Shown here: positions 31,549 to 41,714 of the stretch, in pieces
Layout: each line of letters begins with the position of its first letter
Position numbering within the stretch: position 1 is the first letter of the stretch
DNA from: Pleurotus ostreatus/Saccharomyces cerevisiae fusant
Taxonomy: Eukaryota > Opisthokonta
Length of the DNA: 64,000 nt
Reading direction: 5' to 3'
Assembly: GCA_024196135.1 (NCBI GenBank)
Contig: JAMQCK010000067.1
Span: 1 to 64,000, forward strand
Program-made: the position numbers and the translations under genes
The notes under the pieces: generated by a model
Database searches by the model: none
What the model was told of the DNA's origin: nothing
Seen by the model: only the letters and a program-made list of their open reading frames with translations

Positions 31549-32516
31549 CTACTGTGCAGAACATCTTTCGACCCCCGAATCCTTTCTCGGCTCACCGGCC
31601 GCGCTCTCAGGCTCCAGCTCCGCGCGCATCCCGTTCATGTACTGGGTCATCTCCTGAAAGGTTGGTCTGGGTCAGGGTACGCATACTTTCTCGATGCCCT
31701 CAGCTACCTCGACGAGGCGGTCCGGCATCTGCCTTGCCCATACCGCGGCAGGCAACACACCACCATAGTGCCGACAGGTTATGACCCGCCACTCGATGGC
31801 GCTCCCGTCGTTGACCTCCTTGACATGCTCTATGGTGACGGCATGAGCTTTAACGCCTCGCTCCTCCATGTGGGCGAACGCTGCTCGAGAGGATATGTCA
31901 ACAGGGATCTCAACAGCGACACTGCGAGTGTGAGTCAGTCACGGCCACAGTTAGCAAGGGAACCCTAGCCTTACCCCGTTCGCGCCTGCGGTGGATATTC
32001 CCTCAGTCGGGTCTCGAGGAGCACCGTGAAGATCCGCGGTGACGCTAAAGAGCTGGACGAATGGTACGCGGACCACACGGTCCTATTCTTGGGACCTGCC
32101 TCGATGAGGTTGACGCGGGTCACGTCGGCGAGATATCTGCATGTCAAGGTGCGTTGTTACACAGCGCTTCGGGATACCACCCCATTCTAATCTCTCGAGC
32201 AGGACGTACTGCTTTTGGCTGGGAAACCGTTGAACGCCAATCTTGTCCCAGAGCTGGTCGAAGGAGACGTCTTCCTGCGCGTGTGTACTGACGCGGCAGA
32301 ACCAGTGATTGTCGCCGTCTGCCTTGCGCCGGCGGACAGTGGCACCCGCCTTGACGAGCTTCACCTCCCAGGTATCCGACTCCCGAACAACGGAGAGGGC
32401 GTCTGCAATCAGCGCGTCCGCGGCAGGAGCATCTACTCCCCGTGAGCGGAAGCCGTTCGGAGAGGCAAGAACCGACCTTGAGTCCGCACCGGCTTGACGC
32501 TAAGTGAGGGACGCAT
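31549..32516 (-). CDS. DUF3074 (START-like) domain protein
   Basis: Exons on minus: 32516-32477, 32432-32210, 32136-31975, 31921-31687 and a tentative 31653-31549. They give 254 residues. If the last, 33-nt, intron (GTATGC..TTTCAG) is not real, the protein ends at a TGA (31674-31672) with 224 residues. Core sequence: ALSVVRESDTWEVKLVKAGA, then HWFCRVSTHAQEDVSFDQLW (start of the START-like fold), YLADVTRVNLIEAGPKNRTV and SPRIFTVLLETRL. These are followed by VAVEIPVDI and EWRVITCRHYGGVLPAAVW. The family is a fungal branch of the lipid-binding START superfamily with unknown ligand. The N-terminal exon (MRPSLSVKPVRTQ) is short but its phase fits. The 3' end faces DAP1 at a distance of 60 bp. Confidence 0.8.
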
Positions 32517-34367
32517 CTCCAGGAACAACGCAGCATGCGGCGGATCAGCGTCAAGCAGATGAGGACGGGTACCCGAAGAGGGACGCCCAACCCACCGCGC
32601 GCTTATACGTCCCGCCTCGCATTCATGCGCGCCACCTGCCGGTCGACCGTTGATCTGCGCCGTCGGGCTTGCAGGCGGAGCGGTCCCACTATTGACCCCG
32701 TCCCGAGACGTAAGGCGGCCTCGTTGCGCGGAGGAGGGATATATCGCGACGGGCGACGCATCGATAGGCCGCGGAACCACTCTGCGGGGCGCGGGTTGGG
32801 CGAGCGGAGGTGAGTGAGGCGTAGCTTTTCCGATTATCGGGGCGGATCTGACGGTGATGCTGCTCGCCGGTAGACTTGCGCATCGGGGTCCGCCGAGCTG
32901 GACGTGTACGCGCCTCCCGCGCACGCGGGAGCGTTTCCCTGGGCGGATGGTAGGGGGGAATCATGCTCGAGCGCTGGAGCCCGCCCCGTCCTCGGGTAAA
33001 CGATAGACGTGTGAGTGGGACGCGGCCTTCGCGCGCTCTGTTCGTTTACGCGTTTGTGCCAGGCCGCGACGGAGGGGCGTGCCCGCCAGGTGTTGGCTGC
33101 TGTGTCTGGTGGGGACGGAGGGCTTGCGCGCCTAATGGGAGCAGCTGCCGATGCGGAGATGTAGGGATCTTTCCCATCCTGATAAGGGTGGGTAACACGC
33201 ACACGACCCTCTCGGCATCGCCTGCAGCGGGAAACCCTCCGCTTAGGTTTATCGGCAACGTGGCCACTTGATCCAGGAGGGCAATGCGATGTCGTGAACG
33301 TCAGGTGCGAGTCGGACATGATCTCTCGCGTTCCTAGATGCACATGTATCCTTGCTCAAGTTCCCCAAGAGGCGTCTTGAATGTACGTTTCTGATAGTCT
33401 TTGCTTGTTCCGTATATGAAGGCCGTGAAGTCCATGGACTGAAGGACCGTGCAAGAAGGCGCGATAACGGAGCATGGGAAGCCGCTCGGGGGCGGATGGT
33501 TGGGAAGAGTGCAGGGGCCGTCTGCCTTTTGCCTTCGCTGCGTCTTTGCTTCCGCCTGATCGCCGTTGATGAAGACGACCAGATAGACTGCCTCCGGGAC
33601 ACAGTCAAGCGCCCGCGACTTCCTCCTTTCCTCCCTCGGCCGCCGTTCGTAACTTCCACTTATCGCTCCATCGCCAGTCACAGGCAGCTGCATCTGACTC
33701 CCACAGAGTACCCTATATAGTCCGCGTGCTTTGCACCAGGCAAGTCGAACGTGTATGGGCTCGGTGTAAGGATGCATCGCCTCCCTTGCGGCTCCACAAG
33801 TATTGCTGGAGTGTATGTACGCTATAGACTGGATGTGCAAATCCCAGGATCAAAACCTGATTGTAAGTGAGAGTGCCAAGTGGACGAGGTCGACGATGCC
33901 CGCCTTCTTGAGGCATTCGCGAGCAGGTTGAGCTTAGCTCAAGGTCTTTCTCAGTGAATACTGTGCCCCTTTGTATTCAGGTAAGGGTACTTCTTCGCTG
34001 AGTCCAGAATCAATTTGGAAGGGAGATTTCCTGATTGAGCCAGACTTGTGGGTCCACCGTTCGGCATACGCCGTGATGAGTTTTACACGGATCATGCCGA
34101 TGATACTGCCGAACCGCGTACCCCAGCACAGCCATCGTGTATTAGTACTCGCCCCCATCCTGCTTCCTACCAGCATCCTCTCGTAATCTGGAGGCGAACG
34201 AAGCGCTCGCAACTTCTTCTGTCCGCGGGCTAAGATCCGAACTTTGAAGCTGGAGTCCTCGTCCATTGGCTTGTGGCGTCCCCTAATTACCGCCGATTAT
34301 TCATCAAAGTTGACTTCAACTTCAGGAACAATAGCACTCGGCGCGTTCCGCTTGGTGATCCCGCGAC
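32517..34367. other. intergenic between divergent DUF3074 gene and transcription factor gene
   Basis: 1.85 kb with G+C-rich and mixed sequence. Minus-strand frames near 33250-33840 (up to 168 codons) have no recognisable motif and overlap one another. No gene could be supported. Confidence 0.5.
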
Positions 34368-37300
34368 ATGCTCTCACCAAGCCGCCCCGATACGAACGAA
34401 CCGCAGGGCGAAGGCCAGTATGCCAAGTATCGCAAGCGGCGCGCGTACAACCAGCGCGCCTGTGATAAATGCAGGAGAAAGAAGAGTAAGTTTGCCACGC
34501 CCTACCCATCGTGTTTCATTGCGACATCGAAAATCGAAACGTCATATAACTAACTTCACTCTCACAGTCAGATGTACGCTGGATAATCGCCTTGCGAAGG
34601 GTGTCTCTAATTTCAGGATTTTTAGGCGATGGCGTGCAGCAAGGTTCGACCCAATGTTCGAACTGCGCGGCCAGTAAATCCGAGTGCACGTACGATGAAC
34701 CGCATAAGGTATGCTCTGACACGAGAACTCTGGCTCTCATCTCACGTTGATCAGAAACGAGATATTTCGCCCAGGTCTGTTGCTCGCTGTGTCAATGTAT
34801 GCATATACTGAAGGTCAGTAGTTCGGTCGACAATTTGGAAAAACGACTGGAGCGCGCGATGGTCCTCCTGAAGAAGGTGATTATTTTCTCCTGTTGGGTC
34901 TCCGTTGACTGATGCGTGAATCAGTTTTACTCTGATGCGGAAATAACCAAAGCGCTTGAGGACGACGAGTCGATGATGCGCCTTCGCTTCGCAAGCGAGC
35001 CTAGCAGCCTAGCGCAGTCCTCGCCCGCGCGCTCGTCGCCTGTTTATAGCGGAAGCCCCTCCGGCCTCAACCCTACCGAACCAGTATGCCAGTCTCGGGC
35101 CGAGGGGTCTGACGACGAAGATTCGCCGCACGATATTAGCGAGTACCTGAAGAAGATGCATGTAGGGGACAATGTAGTTCGCTTCTGGGGCAAGTCGAGC
35201 GGCGTCATGCTCGTCAAGAGCGCGGTCAGCTTCAAGAGCTCAATATCGGAGACCGGAGAGGAACACTGGGCAAGCTCGATACTAGCGATGCGTAGGCCGC
35301 AGTTTTGGCATCAATTACCGGTATGTTGGTCGGATTGCGCGCCCGCCGGAGAGCCTCATCTTACACGTTGTCCAGTGGGAAGACGCGCCTGACCCAGCCG
35401 CCCAACACCGCAAGTACACCTTCCCCCCAGATGACCTCCTGATGACTCTTGTGAACCACTACTTCCGCGAGATCAACATCTTCTGCCCGCTTCTTCATCG
35501 GCCTACTTTCGTTAGCGATGTCGTTGCTCGTCGCCACAACACAGATCGCGACTTTGCCCCCATAGTCCTGTTGGTTTGTGCAATTGGCGCGCGATTCTCT
35601 GACGATCCACGCGTACTCGTCGATGGCACAAATTCACGACACTCAGGTGCGTCCGCTAACTGCCGCAATATCAACCCACTGACGCCAATGTCTGCAGCGG
35701 GCTGGCAGGTGAAGTCTCTTTGTTGAGATGCACATTCGATGTCTAATCGTCGACAGTGGTTCCGCCAAGTCCAATATTTGAAGTTCGTACCACCGTAAGA
35801 GATCATCAGAGAATGTGGCTCATTCCAGCGACAGACCGTCCCTCTTTCGTCCTCCTTCCCTATATGACGTGCAATACTGCGTTGTTCGTAGCTTGTTTAT
35901 ATTAGGAGGATCACGGGCGACATTAACATCGTCCTCAGCTGTCGGTACATTTCCTTCAGGCGACGTCTGCACCACAGGCTTGCTGGGGAGTTATCGGCGC
36001 AGGAATACGCATGGCACAGGATGCCGGTGCGCATCGTCGTCGGTCCGCGGCGACCGCTTCGAAAGCCGAAGATGAACTGTGGAAAAGAGCTTTTTGGTGC
36101 GCCGTCCGCGCGTTCTGCGTCGCTTCATAAATTGACACATCCAAAGGATCCTGGTCTACGTGGATTGGATGAGCGCGCACTCCTTAGGGCGCCCTTGCGC
36201 TACCCAGGAGATGGAGTACGTCGTCTACCTGTATTCACGTCGAGACATACAACTTATATACCACAGCTTCGACTTGGAACCCCCCATCGAATGTGACGAC
36301 GAATACTGGGATCATCCAGACCCTGCCAAAGCCTGGAAACAGCCACCTGGAAGGCCGTCCATGATGTCGTACTTCCTCGCCAAGCTACGACTCGCGGTCC
36401 TGATACCGAAATGTCTACGAACCATCGTGCGTGCTTCCGCTCTTTGGCTTGCCACCGTGTGACCTGACGTGCTGCTTGCAGTACAGTTTGAATAACCCTT
36501 TGACCTGCGAGCAGAACCACGAGGTCGTGGCCGAACTCGACTCGTCCTTCAATGCATGGGCGAATACGATACCAGACCATCGTCAGTACCATGTCTTTTC
36601 TTTGTCTTCCATATGCTGAAGATGCATTGCAGTACGGTGGAACACCGAGATCAAAGATGAAATCTTCCTACGACAGTCGGTCGACCTGTACACCACCTAC
36701 TATGCGCTGCAGATCCTCGTTCACAAGCCGTTCATCCCAAGACCTCGCAAGCCCGCGTCTTTGGCATACCCATCGTTGACCATCTGCACCAACGCCGCGC
36801 GATCTTGCATCCATATGAACGATGTCTACATGCGCCGTATGGGGAAGCCTTTGCATGTCACCTTCGTAAGCTTCGACGCTCGCATTCGATGTGCACTGAC
36901 TGAACTATGTGAAGGTCCCCCAAGTACAAAGCGGTATCGTCTTGATACTGAGCATCTGGAATAGCCGCTTGAATGGACAGGCAGTTGAACCTAGCAAGGT
37001 ATGAATTGGCGTGGCGTGGCGTGCAAGGAGCGGGATTGACCGTATGCAGGAGACGCTCTATGTCCAGAAAGCCATGGCGTATTTGAAAGCTCTAGAGGAT
37101 CGGTGCGCCTGCTCCTGTATCCCGCCGAAGGTATACTGACTGTCTCATCAGCTGGCATCTACCAGGGCGTCTTTGGTAAGTTGACTCTTCGATCTCTATC
37201 GGTCGCAGCTGACTGGATCCTTTCAGGGACGTCCTCTACGGCTTGACGGTCATTGGCAATGTGCATAACCCGACGGCCTCTGCAGAGGGTACGCAGACCA

Positions 37301-37749
37301 AGCGTCGCCCCGATTCCGACGCAGCTGAAGGCCATCGTCGGTCCACGTCCTTCTCGTCACAATATACGGGTACATTTGCCCCACCAAGCTCGTCTGCTAC
37401 GTCAGCCTTCACCAGTTTCCCTCTCCCCATGCACGGCTGGTATCCGCAGGATAGTTTGCAGGCTGGCGACGCTGAAGGAAACGGCGCGGGTAGTAGCCAG
37501 AATAACGTAGGAGCAGTGGACGACATGATGGCTGCCATGATAGACCCGTCGGGCTTCGACTTTAATGCCGCGTTCAGCTACTCGCCGCTGGACCCGAGCG
37601 CCATGACGCAGACCCCGCTAACGGGACCGGCTCTTCCCAATCGTCAGCAAGCGCACTGGCCGGTCAATCCAGGCGCCGGAGTCGGTATATCGCCGTCTAC
37701 CGCGGGTGCCAGCAACCCCGGCAATTGGAATCCCGGGACGCAGGAGTGA
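34368..37749 (+). CDS. Zn2Cys6 fungal-specific transcription factor, 19 exons
   Basis: Exons: 34368-34485, 34568-34573, 34626-34708, 34755-34774, 34822-34876, 34925-35320, 35376-35646, 35698-35708, 35757-35782, 35835-35880, 35939-36096, 36147-36215, 36267-36426, 36482-36581, 36633-36865, 36915-36998, 37050-37102, 37152-37175, 37227-37749. They sum to 2436 nt, an 811-aa product. The zinc cluster has Cys at 32, 35, 42, 52, 55 and 62 (CDKCRRKKIRCDGVQQG then QCSNCAASKSEC). A short coiled coil follows (NLEKRLERAMVLLKK). The middle-homology region (fungal-specific TF domain) has RFWGKSSGVMLV, HYFREINIFCPLLHRPTF, GAGIRMAQDAGAHRR, AHSLGRPCATQ and PPIECDDEYWDHPDP. The C-terminus is Ser/Pro/Gln-rich. 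The donor after exon 10 could lie 3 nt later. Target genes are unknown. Confidence 0.88.
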
Positions 37750-38284
37750 GCAACATCTCTTCCTTGACCGTTGTTTGCATGATCAGCTTACTGACTTCCG
37801 CTTTTCTCCTCCGCCTCACCTTCCCTCACGCAAGACTCAACGATTGGACGACATCCTTCTGGAGCGACGTGCTCTGGCAAATTCCGCCCCCGGAGACAGG
37901 GCAGAATGGGCAAAATCCCCTCTAGAAGCTCCTCCAGTATCACGGCTTGGCATTAGAGAAGTACGTACTGTATTCGACCTTGTATTTGTGCGTGTCAGAT
38001 TATCACAACCGCTACTTCGCATCGGAGGCGGGCTTGAGCGGAATGTAGGGAGAAGGTAGGTGGGAGGGAAGTACCGCGGGCCTGTATCGTTCACAATGGC
38101 GAAGGCCTTCGTAGTCAGGGCAAGGCGAGCAAGATGGATCTTCGGCGGGGTGTTCTTGCCGATATATGTAGTGTTCAGCGACGATGGCGCCGGCCAGCGC
38201 AGAAAGCATCGGGCCAGCGCATGGCGCGACTTTCGCTCCGCCGCGGGCTTCTGTCCTTCGTAATTGACTTCTACAGCTCACGAC
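37750..38284. other. intergenic before hydrophobin 2
   Basis: About 0.5 kb carrying the transcription factor 3' end and the hydrophobin 2 promoter. No gene seen. Confidence 0.5.
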
Positions 38285-38291
38285 TATATAA
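38285..38291 (+). promoter_or_regulatory. TATA box of hydrophobin 2
   Basis: tatataa in the context cgactatataagcgagg, 138 nt upstream of the ATG. Confidence 0.65.
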
Positions 38292-38428
38292 GCGAGGATC
38301 TGCGAGGTGAGTCCCCAGTGCTCCGCAGTACCTCAGTCGTCGACCAACAGTCTCTCGCATCTGCAGCCTTCGCTCCTTCCGGCCTTCTTTCTCTCGACAA
38401 CCACTCCTTTGCTCTCAGCAAACCTACC

Positions 38429-38968
38429 ATGGCCGTGCTCGCCCGCATCTACACCATGTTCTTCTTCGTCTTTGCCGTTTTGCCATGCCTCGCGGCTGCA
38501 GCGGCTGTCGTCCCCCGTGGCGGTGGCGGCGGTGGCAACGACAGCGGCCAGCACTGCAGCTCCGGCCCCGTCCAGTGCTGCCAGACCTCGCAGTCGGTGA
38601 GGAGAGCTTTTTTACATTATCTCTCGCCGCTGACATCAGTCATTACAGGCGGACTCGCAGGGCGCCGCTGGCCTCCTTGGGCTCCTCGGCATCGTCCTCC
38701 AGGACGTGACGGCCCTCATCGGGCTGTCGTGCACGGACGTGAACGTGAGCAGGGAGTACGCTCCCTGAGGTCAGAAGCTGACGGTATCCCCTCCTCATTC
38801 AGATCCTCGGCGGCGGCGGCTCCGAGTGCAGCGCCCAGACGCTCTGCTGCGAGAACAACCACTTCGTGAGTTCCTTCATCAGTATCGACAGACGATATAG
38901 CTTACCTTTGCCTCCTCTAGGACGGACTGATCAACCTCGGATGCTCTCCTATCAACATTTACCTGTAG
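38429..38968 (+). CDS. class I hydrophobin 2
   Basis: Four exons (38429-38596, 38649-38744, 38803-38865, 38921-38968) give 124 residues and phases close. A signal peptide (ARIYTMFFFVFAVLPCLAAA) is followed by a Gly-rich linker (GGGGGGNDSG). The eight cysteines are in order: [41 protein letters not shown] ninth cysteine lies inside the signal peptide. The exon bodies [20 protein letters not shown] and DGLINLGCSP are close to hydrophobin 1, and the last three exons have identical lengths in both genes (96, 63 and 48 nt). This points to common descent. The product should form rodlet films on hyphal or spore surfaces. Confidence 0.95.
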
Positions 38969-39006
38969 GGTATCAGTCATCAACATCTACCTGTAGGGTG
39001 TCAGTG
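38951..39006 (+). repeat. 28-bp tandem duplication across the hydrophobin 2 stop codon
   Basis: atcaacatttacctgtaggg plus tatcagtc (38951-38978) is repeated with three differences at 38979-39006. Each unit contains the codons for INIYL followed by TAG, so only the first stop is used and a second stop copy lies in the 3' UTR. Confidence 0.9.
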
Positions 39007-39542
39007 GCCAATGCGTTGGAGACCTGTGCCTTCGAACTGTTCTCTTCGAACTGTCTCTACTCTCTTCTGTAAAGTCTACCCAATGTGATGCGCCAGACCC
39101 GGTGGCGCTCACGCGTAGCAATATATATGGTTCACCTATGGACAGGATCGTGGAGGTGCCACCGCTGGCAATCCACTCCCAGACACTGACCATGTCGGTA
39201 TACCGATCGACATGATCCTGCCCTGAATGCGCTCGCTACCAACCGCGTCTCCATCTACACTTTTGTTCACTCTCTTTCAAGATCCTCCCACTCGAAGTTA
39301 GCAGCCAACAAAGGACCACTCGTGTCATTTCGTTATCCACAATATAAGAGCGTAAGGGAGAAAAAAAGGTGTATCAAAACGTGCAGTAGGGTAATAACGA
39401 GGTCATGACAAGCAAAAAGAGGAACACAACGACAAGCGAAGGACTAGGGAGGGGATACCTTATTTTTGCCGCGAACATAAACGACAAACACAGCCCAAAG
39501 GGATATCGACGAAGAGCAGAAGCCAACCCAGCGTACGTGCGC

Positions 39543-41347
39543 TTACTCCTGGTCTTCGATAACCTCCTCCTCGTACTCGCCCTCCTCCTCGACCGTCGCG
39601 TCCTGGTACTGCTGGTACTCGGCAACCAAGTCCTGCATGTTCGACTCCGCCTCCGTGAACTGCGCGATGGCGTGAGCGGGGAACGATCACATGACCAGAG
39701 TCTGCATACCTCCATCTCGTCCATGCCCTCCTGCGTGTACCAATGCAAGAACGCCTTGCGCTTGAACATGGCGGTGAACTGGTCGCTGACACGCTTGAAC
39801 AGCTCCTGGATGGCCGTCGAGTTGCCGAGGAAGGTAACGGACATGCGCAGGCCGCGGGGCGCGATGTCACACTGCGACGCGAGGACGTTGTTCGGGATCC
39901 ACTCGACGAAGTAGGCGGAGTTCTTGTTCTGCACGTTCTGCATCTGCTCCTCGACCTCCTTCATGGAGACCTTGCCACGGAACATGGCGGCAACCTGGAG
40001 CGAGTTAATTATGTCGATATGCCGACGATCATAATGGAACGCACAGTGAGGTAGCGACCGTGCCTCGGGTCGGAGGCAGCCATCATGTTCTTGGCGTCGA
40101 ACATTTGCTGCGTGAGCTCCGGAACGGTAACGGCACGGTACTGCTGGCTGCCACGCGCAGTCAACGGCGCGAAGCCGGTCATGAAGAAGTGGAGACGCGG
40201 GAACGGCACTAATCGCGCATTAGTGCTCAGCTTCCACGATTGGTGAAGGCAACTAACCCAAGTTGACCGCGAGCTTGCGCAGGTCAGAGTTGAGCTGACC
40301 AGGGAAGCGCAAGCAGGTGGTGATGCCGGACATGACGAAGGAGACGAGATGGTTCAAGTCACCGTACGTCGGCGTGGAGAGCTTGAGAGTGCGGAAGCAG
40401 ATGTCGTAGAGCGCCTCGTTATCAATGCAGAAAGTCTCGTCCGAGTTCTCGACAAGCTGGTGCACGGAGAGCGTCGCGTTGTACGGCTGAAGATCGCACG
40501 TGAATGGCAGCCCTTGCCATGGGGATGGGATTACGCACCTCAACGACCGTGTCCGAAACCTTGGGAGAGGGGACGACAGAGAATGTGCACATCATACGGT
40601 CGGGGTACTCCTCACGAATCTTCGAGATCAGGAGGGTACCCATACCAGCGCCCGTACCACCACCGAGGGAGTGGGTGATCTGGAAGCCTATCGAGGAATT
40701 AACACGGAGTATATGCGGGGTGATCGGTACACGCACCCTGAAGGCAGTCCGTGCCCTCGGCCTCCTTGCGCACAACGTCGAGCACAGCGTCAACGAGCTC
40801 CGCGCCCTCAGTGTAATCTGCAAAAAAGCGTACTTAGCAATTGTTACGAGGCCTCGGACGCGGTCGTGTCTCCTAATAGAGACGCGACACGCGACGCGAT
40901 CGATGCGGGAAAATGGTACTCACGGCCCTTGGCCCAGTTGTTACCCGCACCGCTCTGGCCGAAGACGAAGTTGTCCGGGCGGAAAAGGCCACCAAGCGGA
41001 CCGGAGCGGACAGAGTCCATGGTACCGGGCTCCAAGTCGACCAGGATCGCGCGCGGCACGTACTTGTTCGCGCCGATCTCGTTGTAGTAAACCGAGATGC
41101 GCTCGAGCTGTTGGTCGTTGGTGCCCTTGTAGAGACCATCGGCCTCGATACCGTGCTCGTCGGAGACGACTTCCCAGAACTTGGCACCTACGCGACCGAG
41201 TCAGCCTCACAAAGGCGCGAACCGAGCACGCCGCTCATACCAATCTGGTTGCCGCACTGTGAACGAAAAACGCGTCAGCCGCGTTGCGCGAGATGCCCGC
41301 GGTATACTACGCACCTGGCCGGTCTGGAGGTGGACGATTTCACGCAT
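39543..41347 (-). CDS. tub2: beta-tubulin
   Basis: Nine exons on minus: 41347-41315, 41256-41241 (16 nt), 41187-40924, 40817-40737, 40687-40539, 40486-40258, 40208-40045, 39994-39710, 39659-39543. They total 445 residues, the usual beta-tubulin length. It pairs with alpha-tubulin to form microtubules and binds and hydrolyses GTP. It starts with [17 protein letters not shown], where the N-terminal MREI is the autoregulatory tetrapeptide. The GTP signature is GGGTGAG (140-146). The tail is strongly acidic ([16 protein letters not shown]). Residues F167, E198 and F200 are the common fungal wild-type states. The introns around the first exons match the early-intron clustering typical of fungal tubulin genes. 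Intron 3 is unusually long (106 nt). Confidence 0.98.
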
Positions 41348-41714
41348 GCTGCGGGCGGGCGTGAGCGGGCGATTTGGATATGATACGATGCGACCCCGAC
41401 GCGGCAACACGCGTATTTTGCGCGCACGCCGCGCCAAACGTCGCGCCGCGCGCGTCGGATGCAGTGACGAAGGACTTACATGACTTGTGAGAGCGGAGGA
41501 GGAAGGAAAGGTCGTGAACAGGGCGGTGGGCAAAAAGGCGACGAGCGCGAGGCGGGGGCGGGCGAAATCCCGGTTTTTGAAGCGGAGATTGAAAGCCGCG
41601 CCCGGCATCTCGGCCGTGGTCGAGGTCCTCCCACGTTCTCACGCTCCACCCAACTTCAACTTGACGTCTTTGGGCTGCCTGCAGGCGCCGCCTCTGACTC
41701 AGCGCCCGCATTCT
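41348..41714. promoter_or_regulatory. shared upstream region of beta-tubulin and F-box-like gene
   Basis: Only 367 bp separate the two divergent start codons. G+C-rich, with CG-rich runs (gcgccgcgcgcgtcgg) and no TATA box that I can see. It is probably a bidirectional promoter (inference). Confidence 0.5.
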
